A DNA stretch of 64,000 nucleotides from Amycolatopsis sp. WAC 01376 (GCF_003947415.1 NZ_QHKL01000009.1:248001-312000), one strand, 5' to 3'. Positions 25,382-35,181 are shown, counted from the first letter of the stretch. Made by a program: numbers and translations. The notes: generated by a model not told the origin, from the letters alone.

Positions 25382-26293
25382 TCACCGCGATGCCCAGGCG
25401 GCGATTCCGGGAACGGCGGCATAGGCCGGATCCTCGGCGAGGGTTTCGGGCGACTCGCCCTCGGCGAGGTCTTCGTGGAGCCAGATCCAGTTCTGCACCG
25501 CGCGGACGAGCGTCCACGCGCGCGTGCGTTCGGCGTCCACCTCGGCCGCCGCGGCGAACCACGCGATCTTTTCGTCCATTGTGGACTCGTTCGCCCGGTT
25601 CCAGAGGATCGAGATCGCGCCGAACTCGAGATCCCCCGAAAGCGGCTTCGGGTCGATCACCAGCCACGGTTCGCGCGCCCCGGCGAGGACGTTCTCGAAG
25701 TGCAGGTCCTCGTTCACCATCAGCTCACCGGCTTCCGGTCCGAGGTTCACACAGACTTCCACGGCCGCGTCGATGTACTTCCGGTCGAACGGTTCGCCCA
25801 GTTCGCTCCAGGACTCCGGGAGTTCGGTGACCAGCTCCGCCGCTTCCTCGCGAAGGGAACGCCGCAGCGTTTCGGGAGCGGGGACGGCCAGCCGTCGCGC
25901 GATCGCGCCGACCGTCTCGACGGCCTGCCGGATCGGCTCCGTTTCCAGCGACCGGGTGGCGTCGAGCCGTTCCAGGAGCAGCACACCGTCCTCGGGCACG
26001 TTGTCGTACATCAGGACCGCGCCCTGACCGGCCCAAGTGGACAGTGCGAGCGGTTCGTCGTCGGATTCCTCGTGCGGCCAGCCGAGTTTGAGGATCGCGG
26101 GGGAGCCGTCCGCGCGGCGCACGGGCTGCGCGACGCCGACGAAACCGTGCATGGCCTCGCCGTCGTAGTCGAGCTGCCATTTGGCGGTGTACTTCTCGGC
26201 GAGGAACGGCAGCGAATCGAGCCATTCGGCGGCTCCGGGGCCGAGTCCGGCGGCGCGGTCGAGAAATCTGGGCGGGATCTTGAAACCGGTCAC
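25382..26293 (-). CDS. APH(6)/hydroxyurea-type phosphotransferase
   Basis: 303 residues, protein-kinase-like fold of the streptomycin 6-phosphotransferase family. Catalytic region reads NEDLHFENVL, where the usual HGD is replaced by NED but the Asp and Asn are kept; the metal-binding segment is VIDPKPLSGD. GTG at 26293; a much longer open frame upstream is ignored because it extends past the family N-terminus. It may give aminoglycoside resistance or phosphorylate a metabolite; sequence alone does not decide. Confidence 0.82.
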   Translation of the reverse strand: MTGFKIPPRFLDRAAGLGPGAAEWLDSLPFLAEKYTAKWQLDYDGEAMHGFVGVAQPVRRADGSPAILKLGWPHEESDDEPLALSTWAGQGAVLMYDNVPEDGVLLLERLDATRSLETEPIRQAVETVGAIARRLAVPAPETLRRSLREEAAELVTELPESWSELGEPFDRKYIDAAVEVCVNLGPEAGELMVNEDLHFENVLAGAREPWLVIDPKPLSGDLEFGAISILWNRANESTMDEKIAWFAAAAEVDAERTRAWTLVRAVQNWIWLHEDLAEGESPETLAEDPAYAAVPGIAAWASR

Positions 26294-26381
26294 GGACCCA
26301 CCTTGGCAGGTCTGTCCACCGTGTTTCCTCCGTGACCCGCCGGGCGTACCGTGAACAGCGAGAACAACCCCGGGAGCAGCC

Positions 26382-27224
26382 ATGGTGGTGGAGATTCTCA
26401 GTGCGGTCGCCGTCGCGGGCGGTGCTTGGCTCGCGGCCAGCCTTCGCGTGGTGAAACAGTACGAACGCGGCCTCGTGTTCCGGTTCGGGCGGGTGCGCGC
26501 GAACATCCGGCAGCCGGGGCTCGCGCTGCTGGTGCCGTTCGCGGACAGACTGCAGAAGGTCAACATGCAGATCGTCACGATGCCGGTCCCCGCGCAGGAC
26601 GGCATCACCCGCGACAACGTCACCGTGCGGGTGGACGCGGTCGTGTACTTCAAGGTGATCGACCCGGTGCTGGCCGCGGTCAACGTGCAGGACTACCGCT
26701 CGGCCGTCGGCCAGGTCGCGCAGACCTCGCTGCGGTCCATCATCGGCAAGAGCGACCTGGACGACCTGCTGTCCAACCGCGAACGGCTCAACGAGGGCCT
26801 GGAGCTGATGATCGACAGCCCGGCACTGGACTGGGGCATCCACATCGACCGGGTCGAGATCAAGGACGTCGCGCTGCCGGAGTCGATGAAACGCTCGATG
26901 TCACGCCAGGCCGAAGCCGAACGGGAACGGCGCGCGCGGGTCATCTCGGCCGACGGGGAACTCCAGGCGTCGTACAAGCTTTCGCAGGCGGCCGCGACCA
27001 TGGCCGACACCCCGGCGGCGTTGCAGCTGCGGCTGCTGGAGACCGTCGTGCAGGTTTCGGCGGAGAAGAACTCGACGCTGGTCCTGCCGTTCCCGGTGGA
27101 GCTGCTGCGCTTCCTCGACGCGAACACGCCGAAGCGGGAGGCTTCCCCTTCGGAAGCCAACGGTCAGGTGGCGCCGTCGCCACGCGAACCGGACGACGTG
27201 GAACAGCGCCCGGGCGTCAGCTGA
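26382..27224 (+). CDS. SPFH/band-7 (slipin) family membrane protein
   Basis: 280 residues. N-terminal membrane anchor, then a band-7 domain (VKQYERGLVFRFGRV, TRDNVTVRVDAVVYF) and a long helical region rich in Glu/Arg/Ala. ATG with GGGAG upstream. Slipins form ring-like oligomers at the membrane and often pair with an NfeD protease; no NfeD is nearby. Confidence 0.9.
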   Translation: MVVEILSAVAVAGGAWLAASLRVVKQYERGLVFRFGRVRANIRQPGLALLVPFADRLQKVNMQIVTMPVPAQDGITRDNVTVRVDAVVYFKVIDPVLAAVNVQDYRSAVGQVAQTSLRSIIGKSDLDDLLSNRERLNEGLELMIDSPALDWGIHIDRVEIKDVALPESMKRSMSRQAEAERERRARVISADGELQASYKLSQAAATMADTPAALQLRLLETVVQVSAEKNSTLVLPFPVELLRFLDANTPKREASPSEANGQVAPSPREPDDVEQRPGVS

Positions 27225-27228
27225 GCGA

Positions 27229-27287
27229 GATGTCCCCAATGTGGCATTGGGGACACTCAGCGTCTCCAATGCCACATTGGGGACATC
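27229..27287. repeat. Nested palindrome, family E
   Basis: Perfect 22-bp arms (5' arm starts GATGTCCCCAATG) around a 15-base loop. The 5' arm is itself a hairpin: TGTCCCCAATG / TGG / CATTGGGGACA; the 3' arm can do the same. Four bp past the SPFH stop, at the convergent junction with DUF4190. Confidence 0.93.
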
Positions 27288-27303
27288 GGGCCGGGCCATC
27301 GCG

Positions 27304-27960
27304 CTAATCCAGGTGGCCGTTCATGCCGAGGATGATGAAGGTCCCGCCGAAACCGGCGTACAGCGCGATGACGACGTAAGCGATGATCACCGCCGCGAGC
27401 GCCATGCCGCGTCCGCCCGCTTCGCCGCGGTTCGCCTTCGCCAGCCCGATGTGGCCCAGGATCAGGCCGACGATCACGGTCACGCACGAGCAGAGGCCGA
27501 TGATCGAGCACACCAGTCCGGCGATCGCCATCCCGTTGTCCTGCGATCGCGGGGGCGCCGCCATCGCGTACGGGTTGTACGGCTGCGGCGACGGATACGC
27601 GACCGGCAGCGGCGCGGGCGCGTACACCGCGGGAATCGGCGGGCCCGGAGCCGCGAACGGCGGCGGAACGGGCTCGGCGGTCAGCGGGTCGATGGCCTGC
27701 CCGTACGTCTCGGCCGGCACCGGAACGGAAGGCGGCTCGGGAGCGGGAACAGGGTCCGGGACAGCGCCCGAAGGCGGTTCGAACGGAGCGGGCGGCTCGA
27801 ACGGCGCGGGTGGCGTGAAGGGCGCCGGCGGCTGGAACTGCTGCGGTTCCGGGCTCGACACGGTCTCGGACGCCGAAGATGCCGAAGTCGGGTCCGAGAA
27901 GGTGTTCGAGTCGGTGTAGGACGACGTCGACGGTGTGTCCTGAGAGTCGGAACTGCTCAT
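27304..27960 (-). CDS. DUF4190 membrane protein, tandem copy 3
   Basis: 218 residues: a long Ser/Thr- then Pro-rich head (repeating PAPFEPP) and a DUF4190 domain of two helices around HIGLAKANRGEAGGRGMALA. ATG at 27960. Third and most distal of three paralogues. Family function unknown. Confidence 0.85.
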   Translation of the reverse strand: MSSSDSQDTPSTSSYTDSNTFSDPTSASSASETVSSPEPQQFQPPAPFTPPAPFEPPAPFEPPSGAVPDPVPAPEPPSVPVPAETYGQAIDPLTAEPVPPPFAAPGPPIPAVYAPAPLPVAYPSPQPYNPYAMAAPPRSQDNGMAIAGLVCSIIGLCSCVTVIVGLILGHIGLAKANRGEAGGRGMALAAVIIAYVVIALYAGFGGTFIILGMNGHLD

Positions 27961-28009
27961 CCGGTTGGCCCCCTGGTTCGTGCGGGACACCACCGTATCC
28001 GGGGACGGG

Positions 28010-28366
28010 TCACGACGCGCTCGCGGCTCCGAGCGCGAGTACCGCGACCACGAACCACAGGATGACGGGGATCAGCCACAGCCCGGTGACGACGTACCCG
28101 ACGATCATCCCGGCCTGCGCCATGCCCTGGCCGCCCGCTTCGCCGCGTTTGGCTTTCGAGAGCGCGATGTGCCCGAAGATGATCCCCAGTATCGCGGGGA
28201 AGCACATGACCAGCCCGATCAGCGAGCACACCAGCGACGCCACCGCCATGCCCTGATCCGGCGGCCGCACGTACGCGTAGGGCTGGACGTAGTACTGCTG
28301 AGGCGGCGGCTGGTACGGCTGGAGACCGTAGGGCTGCTGCTCGTACGGGTCGTGCGGATTCGTCAT
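28010..28366 (-). CDS. DUF4190 membrane protein, tandem copy 2
   Basis: 118 residues: Tyr/Pro/Gln-rich head, then two membrane helices joined by HIALSKAKRGEAGGQGMA. ATG at 28366, inside a longer open frame that continues upstream without a sensible start. Same signature loop as its two neighbours. Confidence 0.85.
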   Translation of the reverse strand: MTNPHDPYEQQPYGLQPYQPPPQQYYVQPYAYVRPPDQGMAVASLVCSLIGLVMCFPAILGIIFGHIALSKAKRGEAGGQGMAQAGMIVGYVVTGLWLIPVILWFVVAVLALGAASAS

Positions 28367-28398
28367 GCCGGTCCCCTCGTAGGTCGAGGACCGTATCG

Positions 28399-28716
28399 CT
28401 AACGGAAAGCGCCGTGTTTCGCGGCGATGTTCAACGCGACCGGGATCGCGATCGCGTACAGGATGATGATCAGGTAGCCGACGACGAACGCCGCGAGTGC
28501 CATGCCCTTGCCGCCCGCTTCGCCGCGCCGGGCCTTCGCGAAGGCGACGTGGCCCATGACGATCCCGGGGATCACGGACACCAGTCCGATCAGCCCGAAG
28601 AGTGAAAAGATCAGCGCGGCCATCGCCAGGCCGGAGTCCTTGCTCCGCGCCGGAGGCTGGTTCGGGAAGGCGTACTGCTGTTGCGGCGGGAATCCGCCAA
28701 AGGGCTGCTGAGTCAT
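28399..28716 (-). CDS. DUF4190 membrane protein, tandem copy 1
   Basis: 105 residues, the shortest of the three: Gln-rich head and the DUF4190 pair of helices with HVAFAKARRGEAGGKGMALA between them. First gene of the minus-strand group, divergent from the acyl-CoA dehydrogenase. Confidence 0.85.
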   Translation of the reverse strand: MTQQPFGGFPPQQQYAFPNQPPARSKDSGLAMAALIFSLFGLIGLVSVIPGIVMGHVAFAKARRGEAGGKGMALAAFVVGYLIIILYAIAIPVALNIAAKHGAFR

Positions 28717-28873
28717 GTTCGTCCCCCTCGGACTGTGATCGGCTTGTCACTGTAGTGCCATGGTCACGGATGGCGTACGCGTGACTGCGCTCATAGCGAG
28801 GTCCCCGCTCAGGCGTCATACTCACCGGTAACCCAGCGCCGGGAGCCCGGTGCGCGCGAATTTAGGAGCAGCG

Positions 28874-30070
28874 ATGGCTCGCCTCGCCCAGACCGCCGGC
28901 TTGACCGACGTGCAGTCCGAGATCCTGGCCACGGTCCGCCAGTTCGTGGACAAGGAGGTCATCCCGCGCGCGCAGGAGCTCGAGCATTCCGACACCTATC
29001 CCGCCGACATCGTCGAGGGGATGAAGGAGATGGGCCTGTTCGGGCTCACCATCCCGGAGGAGTACGGCGGCCTCGGTGAATCGCTGCTGACCTACGCGCT
29101 CGTGGTCGAGGAGATCGCGCGCGGCTGGATGAGCGTCTCCGGTGTGATCAACACGCACTTCATCGTGGCGCACATGATCAAGCAACACGGGACGCCGGAG
29201 CAGAAGCAGCACTTCCTGCCACGCATGGCGACCGGTGAGGTCCGCGGCTCGTTCTCGATGTCCGAGCCGGACCTCGGTTCCGACGTCGCCGCGATCAAGA
29301 CCCGCGCCCGCAGGACCGACGACGGTTACGTCATCGACGGTTCGAAGATGTGGCTGACCAACGGCGGCAGCTCCAACCTGATCGCGCTGCTCGTCAAGAC
29401 CGACGAGGGCGCCGAGAAGGCCCACCAGAACCTCACCACGTTCCTGGTCGAGAAGCCCGAGGGCTTCGGCGAGGTCGCTCCCGGCCTCACCATCCCCGGC
29501 AAAATCGACAAAATGGGCTACAAGGGTGTCGACACCACCGAAGCCGTGTTCGACGGCTTCAAGATCGGCGCGGACAAGGTCCTCGGCGAAGCGCCGGGCA
29601 AGGGCTTCGCGTACATGATGGACGGTGTCGAGATCGGCCGCGTGAACGTCGCCGCGCGCGCCTGCGGCATCGCGATCCGCGCGTTCGAACTCGCCGTCGA
29701 GTACGCCCAGCAGCGCAAGACCTTCGGCAAGGCGATCGCCGAGCACCAGGCGATCGCGTTCAAACTCGCCGAGATGGCCACCAAGGTCGAGGCCGCGCAC
29801 CTGATGATGGTCAACGCCGCCCGTCTCAAGGACTCCGGCGAACGCAACGACGTCGAAGCGGGCATGGCCAAGCTCATCGCCAGCGAATACTGCGCCGAGG
29901 TCACCCAGGACTCGTTCCGCATCCACGGCGGCTACGGCTACTCCAAGGAATACGAGATCGAGCGCCTCATGCGCGAAGCGCCGTTCCTGCTCATCGGCGA
30001 AGGCACCAGCGAGATCCAGAAGACCATCATCAGCCGCGGCCTGCTCCGCGAGTACAAGTCCCGCTCCTGA
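28874..30070 (+). CDS. acyl-CoA dehydrogenase
   Basis: 398-residue FAD-dependent acyl-CoA dehydrogenase: helical N-terminus, central beta domain (SMSEPDLGSDVAAIKT), C-terminal helices with QQRKTFGKAIAEHQAI and the GEGTSEIQK region, where the catalytic Glu precedes GTSEIQ. ATG with AGGAG 7 bases upstream. No pathway partners adjacent; substrate unknown. Confidence 0.92.
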   Translation: MARLAQTAGLTDVQSEILATVRQFVDKEVIPRAQELEHSDTYPADIVEGMKEMGLFGLTIPEEYGGLGESLLTYALVVEEIARGWMSVSGVINTHFIVAHMIKQHGTPEQKQHFLPRMATGEVRGSFSMSEPDLGSDVAAIKTRARRTDDGYVIDGSKMWLTNGGSSNLIALLVKTDEGAEKAHQNLTTFLVEKPEGFGEVAPGLTIPGKIDKMGYKGVDTTEAVFDGFKIGADKVLGEAPGKGFAYMMDGVEIGRVNVAARACGIAIRAFELAVEYAQQRKTFGKAIAEHQAIAFKLAEMATKVEAAHLMMVNAARLKDSGERNDVEAGMAKLIASEYCAEVTQDSFRIHGGYGYSKEYEIERLMREAPFLLIGEGTSEIQKTIISRGLLREYKSRS

Positions 30071-30130
30071 ACGTTCGCGCCTTTCGCCCGTCCTTGAGAG
30101 GATGGACAGGGACGGGCGAGAGGTGATTAC

Positions 30131-30646
30131 GTGAGTGCTCCCTTTGGCGGAAGCGGCCGGGCCGCGGGTGGGCTGCCCAGGCTGCCGACACCGCCTTCCG
30201 GCTGGCCGATCGGTTCCTACGCGACGTACGGCGAAGCCCAGCAAGCCGTCGGTTTCCTCGCGGAGAAGGAGTTCGGGGTCGCCGACGTGACCATCGTCGG
30301 CGTCGACCTGATGCTCGTCGAGCGCGTCGTCGGCAGGCTGAGCTGGGGCCGCGTGCTGGGCACCGGCGCGGTGTCGGGCGCGTGGTTCGGCCTGATCATC
30401 GGGCTGCTGCTCGGCATGTTCAACGACCAGGGTTTCGCCTGGCAGCCCATGATCGGCGGCCTCGTGCTCGGCATTCTGGCGTGGACGGTCTTCGCGGCGA
30501 TCAGCTACAGCATGTCCCGCCGCGACTTCTCCTCCGCGAGCCAGCTGGTCGCCGGCCGCTACGACGTGCTCTGTCAGCCGCGTTCGGCCGAACGCGGCCG
30601 CGAGCTCCTCGCCCAGCTCGCGTTGGGCGGCCGGCCCATCCGGTGA
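30131..30646 (+). CDS. general stress 17M-like membrane protein (Rv1234-like)
   Basis: 171 residues: an N-terminal domain with GSYATYGEAQQAVGFLAEKEF, then two membrane helices (about 80-97 and 108-125) and a short tail. Equivalent in place and size to mycobacterial Rv1234, directly before lpqY. GTG start. Function unknown. Confidence 0.82.
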   Translation: MSAPFGGSGRAAGGLPRLPTPPSGWPIGSYATYGEAQQAVGFLAEKEFGVADVTIVGVDLMLVERVVGRLSWGRVLGTGAVSGAWFGLIIGLLLGMFNDQGFAWQPMIGGLVLGILAWTVFAAISYSMSRRDFSSASQLVAGRYDVLCQPRSAERGRELLAQLALGGRPIR

Positions 30647-30871
30647 CATTCGGCGGTACTCGTTCACCTGTTCGTCGTGCGGTCCGCTGAATCGTTACCG
30701 ATACTGCTTGCGGGCGGTGATCGCCCGGAATAGGTTGCACAACACCAGTCGGGCGGTCGCGTACTCCAGCGTGTCCGCCTGAGCACTAGCACGTCGGGGT
30801 GCTGGCGCGCGGGCTTCTTCAACGCGTCCTAGTGCCGCCGCTCCCCAAGCGTGCGCGGGTGAGGAGGCCTC

Positions 30872-32194
30872 ATGGGGAAGAGGATGAGCGCGAGCCGGAG
30901 GGGCCGCTCACCAGGCCGCGCCGGCTCGTTATTGGGCGCGACAGCGCTGACGGCCGGTTTACTGGCGGGCTGCGGTTCGGATGCCGGACTCAAGATCAAC
31001 GTCTACTACGCGCCGGAAGACAACTTCCAGTCCGTTGTGGACGATTGCACCAAGGCCTCTGGCGGACGCTACGAGGTCGTCTACAACAAACTCCCGCGAC
31101 CGGCCGACGGCCAGCGGGAACAGATGGTCCGGCGCCTGGCCGCCGGGGACGAGTCACTCGACGTACTGGGGTTGGACGTCACCTGGGTCTCCGAGTTCGC
31201 CGAGGCGGGCTGGGTCGACGAATGGACAGGTGAAGCCAAGGCGGAGGCGACCGCGGGTGTCCTGCCGGGACCGCTCGAAACCGCCACGTGGAACGGAAAG
31301 CTCTACGCGGCGACCAAGAACACCAACGTCCAGCTGCTCTGGTACGACGACCGGCTGACCCCGACACCGCCGAAGACCTGGGACGAGATGATCCAGCAGG
31401 CGCAGGCGCTCAAGGCGCAGGGCAAGCCGGCGAACGTCGTGTTCACCGGCGCGCAGTACGAAGGCCTCGTCGTCATCTACAACACGCTCGTCGAATCGGC
31501 GGGCGGCAAGATCCTTTCCGACGACGGAAAATCGGTCGTGATGGACGCGGGCGCGGTCAAGGCGCTGGAGATGCTCAAGAAGGTCACCACGGCCGGGATC
31601 ACCGACCCGTCGCTGACCAACTCGAAGGAGGACGAGGTCCGCCAGGCGTTCCAGCGCGGGAACGCCGCCTTCGAACTGAACTGGCCGTTCGTCTACGCCT
31701 CCTACGCCAAGGAGAAGAAGGACGAGCTGAAGCATTTCAAGTGGGCGACCTATCCGCGGCTCGAAGCGGACAAGCCCGCCAAGACCACGATCGGTGGCTA
31801 CAACCTGGCGGTCAGCTCGACTTCGAAGCACAAGGCCGAGGCCTACGAAGTCGCGCTGTGCCTGCGCAACGAGAAAAACCAGAAGTTCTCCGCGCTCAAG
31901 GACGGTGTCCCGCCGACGATCGAGTCGCTCTACACCGACACGGTCCCGCTCGACGCCACCGCGGGCGTCAGCGACGACAACCCGAGCATGGACACGAAGT
32001 ACCCGATGCGGGAAACGATCCTGGACGCGCTCAAGAACGCGGCGGTGCGCCCGCTGACCCCGGCGTACCAGAACGCCTCGACAGTGTTGTCGAAGGTGCT
32101 TTCCCCGCCTTCTGAAATCGATCCGCGGAAGACGGCGGAGAAGCTGAAAGAACAGCTCGCCGACGCGCTCGAGTCGAAGGGAGTGATCCCGTGA
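30872..32194 (+). CDS. lpqY: trehalose ABC importer substrate-binding lipoprotein
   Basis: 440 residues. Lipobox LLAGC puts the acylated Cys at position 34. The mature part is a cluster D sugar-binding protein with KINVYYAPEDNFQSVVDDC near its start and EGLVVIYNTLVESAGG inside. In mycobacteria LpqY-SugABC recovers trehalose freed from mycolyl carriers. ATG with GAGGAGG upstream; a second ATG at residue 5 is possible. The upstream 225 bp hold the promoter; no operator was recognised. Confidence 0.9.
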   Translation: MGKRMSASRRGRSPGRAGSLLGATALTAGLLAGCGSDAGLKINVYYAPEDNFQSVVDDCTKASGGRYEVVYNKLPRPADGQREQMVRRLAAGDESLDVLGLDVTWVSEFAEAGWVDEWTGEAKAEATAGVLPGPLETATWNGKLYAATKNTNVQLLWYDDRLTPTPPKTWDEMIQQAQALKAQGKPANVVFTGAQYEGLVVIYNTLVESAGGKILSDDGKSVVMDAGAVKALEMLKKVTTAGITDPSLTNSKEDEVRQAFQRGNAAFELNWPFVYASYAKEKKDELKHFKWATYPRLEADKPAKTTIGGYNLAVSSTSKHKAEAYEVALCLRNEKNQKFSALKDGVPPTIESLYTDTVPLDATAGVSDDNPSMDTKYPMRETILDALKNAAVRPLTPAYQNASTVLSKVLSPPSEIDPRKTAEKLKEQLADALESKGVIP

Positions 32195-33138
32195 CCGTGC
32201 AGGAAGCCGCCGGTTCGGCGACCGCGAGCAAGCCGGGGAAGAAGAAACCCGCGCTCAGTGAAGGAAAGAAGGCCGAACGCAGACTCGGGCTCTGGCTGTG
32301 TGCCCCGGCGGCGTTCGTGATGATCGCCGTCACCGGCTATCCGATCATCTACTCGATCTGGCTTTCGCTGCAGCGCTACGACCTCAGGTTCCCGGCGCAG
32401 CAGGAGTTCGTCGGCCTCGACAACTACATTTCGGTGCTGTCCAACGGTTACTGGTGGACGGCGTTCGGGACGACGATGGGCTTGACCATCGTTTCGGTGG
32501 TGATCGAGTTCGTCCTCGGCATGGGCCTGGCGCTGATCATGCACCGGACCCTCGTCGGACGGGGCCTCGTGCGGACGGTCGCCCTGATCCCGTACGGCAT
32601 CGTGACTGTGGTCGCGGCGTTCTCCTGGTACTACGCCTGGACGCCGGACACGGGCTACCTTGCCAACCTGTTCTTCCCGGACAGCGCGCCGCTGACCGAA
32701 TACTGGCCTTCGCTGGCGATCATCGTGCTGGCCGAGGTGTGGAAGACGACGCCGTTCATGGCGCTGCTGCTGATGGCGGGGCTGGCGCTGGTGCCGGACG
32801 ACCTGCTGAAGGCCGCGGCGATGGACGGCGCGACCGCTTGGCAGCGGTTCACCAAGGTGATGCTGCCGGTGATGAAACCGGCGATCCTGGTGGCGTTGCT
32901 GTTCCGCACCCTGGACGCGTTCCGCATCTTCGACAACATCTTCGTGCTCACCAACGGCGCGCAGGATACGTCGTCGGTGTCGATGCAGACCTACAACAAC
33001 CTGGTCAAGGGGCTGAACCTCGGGATCGGGTCGACGATGGCGGTGCTGATCTTCATCACGGTGGCGATCATCGCGTTCATCTTCATCAAGGTGTTCGGCA
33101 CGGCCGCACCCGGCAGTGACAATGGGGGTAAGCGCTGA
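32191..33138 (+). CDS. sugA: trehalose ABC importer permease SugA
   Basis: 315 residues, MalF-like permease with about six membrane helices and the EAA loop AAAMDGATAWQRFTKVMLP that docks with the ATPase. GTG start overlaps the lpqY stop (GTGA). The N-terminal 40 residues are Lys/Ala-rich and cytoplasmic. Confidence 0.9.
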   Translation: MTVQEAAGSATASKPGKKKPALSEGKKAERRLGLWLCAPAAFVMIAVTGYPIIYSIWLSLQRYDLRFPAQQEFVGLDNYISVLSNGYWWTAFGTTMGLTIVSVVIEFVLGMGLALIMHRTLVGRGLVRTVALIPYGIVTVVAAFSWYYAWTPDTGYLANLFFPDSAPLTEYWPSLAIIVLAEVWKTTPFMALLLMAGLALVPDDLLKAAAMDGATAWQRFTKVMLPVMKPAILVALLFRTLDAFRIFDNIFVLTNGAQDTSSVSMQTYNNLVKGLNLGIGSTMAVLIFITVAIIAFIFIKVFGTAAPGSDNGGKR

Positions 33139-33980
33139 TGGCCATCGGTGGAGCGGTCACTCCCGGCCGCAAGTTCAAGTGGGGCCTCGTCGACATCCTG
33201 GTCCTGGTGTTCGCGTTGTTCCCGGTGCTGTGGGTGGTTTCGCTTTCGTTCAAGACCAAGGAGACCTTGGACGACGGGAACTTCATCCCGTCGGAATGGA
33301 CGTGGCAGAACTACGCGGACATCTTCGAGACCACGGAGTTCATCAGGGCACTGGTGAACTCGATCGGGATCGCGATCATCGCGACGGTGATCGCGGTCGT
33401 CCTCGGCACGATGGCGGCGTACGCGATCGCGCGGCTGGACTTCCCCGGCAAGCAGGTGCTGGTCGGGATGTCGCTGCTGATCGCGATGTTCCCGCAGGTG
33501 TCGCTGGTGACGCCGCTGTTCAACATCGAACGTGAGCTGGGGTTGTTCGACACCTGGCCGGGGCTGATCCTGCCGTACATCACGTTCGCGCTGCCGCTGT
33601 CGATCTACACGCTTTCCGCGTTCTTCCGGGAAATCCCGTGGGAGCTGGAAAAGGCGGCGAAGATGGACGGCGCGACCCCGGCGCAGGCGTTCCGGAAGGT
33701 GATCGCGCCACTGGCGGCACCGGGGGTGTTCACCACCGCGATCCTGGTGTTCATCTTCTGCTGGAACGACTTCCTGTTCGCGATCTCGCTGACCTCGACC
33801 GAGGCCTCGCGCACGGTCCCGGCGGCGCTGTCGTTCTTCACCGGGTCCTCACAGTTCGAAGACCCGACAGGGACGATCTCCGCGGCCGCCGTGGTGATCA
33901 CCGTCCCGATCATCCTGTTCGTGTTGTTCTTCCAGCGTCGCATCGTGGCGGGGCTGACGTCCGGTGCGGTGAAGGGCTGA
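33138..33980 (+). CDS. sugB: trehalose ABC importer permease SugB
   Basis: 280 residues, MalG-like permease, six helices, with EAA loop AAKMDGATPAQAFRKVIAP. Start codon overlaps the sugA stop as TGATG. Confidence 0.9.
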   Translation: MAIGGAVTPGRKFKWGLVDILVLVFALFPVLWVVSLSFKTKETLDDGNFIPSEWTWQNYADIFETTEFIRALVNSIGIAIIATVIAVVLGTMAAYAIARLDFPGKQVLVGMSLLIAMFPQVSLVTPLFNIERELGLFDTWPGLILPYITFALPLSIYTLSAFFREIPWELEKAAKMDGATPAQAFRKVIAPLAAPGVFTTAILVFIFCWNDFLFAISLTSTEASRTVPAALSFFTGSSQFEDPTGTISAAAVVITVPIILFVLFFQRRIVAGLTSGAVKG

Positions 33981-33983
33981 CCC

Positions 33984-35162
33984 ATGGCTGAAATCGTTCT
34001 CGAAAAAGTGTCCAAGAAGTACCCCGACGGCGCCCTCGCGGTGTCCGAAGTGGACATCACGATCGCCGATGGTGAGTTCATCATCCTGGTTGGTCCGTCC
34101 GGCTGCGGGAAGTCCACGACCCTGAACATGGTCGCGGGCCTGGAGGACATCTCCTCCGGCGAACTGCGCATCGATGGCCGGCGTGTCAACGAGAAGGCGC
34201 CGAAGGACCGCGACATCGCGATGGTGTTCCAGTCCTACGCGCTGTACCCGCACATGAGCGTGCGGGAGAACATGGCGTTCCCGTTGCGGCTGGCCAAGGT
34301 CGACGACCGCACCGTGCGGGCCAAGGTCGAGGAGGCGGCGCAGATCCTCGATCTGACCGGACATCTGGACCGCAAGCCGGCGAACCTGTCCGGCGGGCAG
34401 CGGCAGCGCGTCGCGATGGGGCGGGCGATCGTGCGTAACCCCAAGGCGTTCCTGATGGACGAGCCACTGTCCAACCTGGACGCGAAGCTCCGCGGCCAGA
34501 TGCGGACCTCGGTGTCGAAGATCCAGAAACAGCTGGGCACGACGACGCTCTACGTCACGCACGACCAGACCGAGGCGATGACCCTCGGCGACCGGGTCGT
34601 CGTGCTGAGGGCGGGCTACGTGCAGCAGATCGGTTCGCCGCAGTTCCTCTACGACAACCCGGCGAACCTGTTCGTGGCCGGGTTCATCGGCAGCCCGTCG
34701 ATGAACTTCGTGCCCGCGACGCTGGAGAACGGGACCGCCCGCAGCGCGCTGGGCGACATCCCGCTCACCGACCGGGTGCGGCAGCTGGTCGAGGCCGCGG
34801 ACGCGCCGGGCGAGGTCATCGTCGGCATCCGGCCGGAGCATTTCGAGGACGCCGCGCTGGTGGACTCCGCCGCCCGTCAGGGTGCGACGTTCACCGCCCA
34901 CGTCGACGTCCTCGAGTCGATGGGTTCGGAGAAGTTCGCGCACTTCACGGTCGAAGGTGAGGCCGCGTCGTCGTCCGACCTCGCGGATCTCGCCGCGGAC
35001 AGCGGATCCGCGGACGTTCCCGGTGCCGAGTCGCAGATCGTGGCCCGCCTCTCGGCGGCGTCCTCGGCGGCGGAGAACCAGAACGTGGAGCTCTGGTTCG
35101 ACGCGGACAAGATCAAGCTGTTCGACGGTGCCAGCGGCAAGAACCTGACCTACACCGAGTAG
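33984..35162 (+). CDS. sugC: trehalose ABC importer ATPase SugC
   Basis: 392 residues: ABC ATPase with Walker A (GPSGCGKST), signature LSGGQRQR, Walker B ending FLMDEP, then a C-terminal TOBE-type regulatory domain. It lies 3 bp after sugB and completes the importer. The C-terminal domain carries a Ser/Ala/Asp-rich insertion (about residues 330-350). Confidence 0.92.
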   Translation: MAEIVLEKVSKKYPDGALAVSEVDITIADGEFIILVGPSGCGKSTTLNMVAGLEDISSGELRIDGRRVNEKAPKDRDIAMVFQSYALYPHMSVRENMAFPLRLAKVDDRTVRAKVEEAAQILDLTGHLDRKPANLSGGQRQRVAMGRAIVRNPKAFLMDEPLSNLDAKLRGQMRTSVSKIQKQLGTTTLYVTHDQTEAMTLGDRVVVLRAGYVQQIGSPQFLYDNPANLFVAGFIGSPSMNFVPATLENGTARSALGDIPLTDRVRQLVEAADAPGEVIVGIRPEHFEDAALVDSAARQGATFTAHVDVLESMGSEKFAHFTVEGEAASSSDLADLAADSGSADVPGAESQIVARLSAASSAAENQNVELWFDADKIKLFDGASGKNLTYTE

Positions 35163-35181
35163 GCGCCGGAACGCTGTGGGC

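Noticed and set aside
28795..28809. Degenerate repeat R (AGCGAGGTCCCCGCT) before the acyl-CoA dehydrogenase
   Set aside because: Too many differences from the 17-bp consensus, and in a divergent promoter region where no true copies occur.
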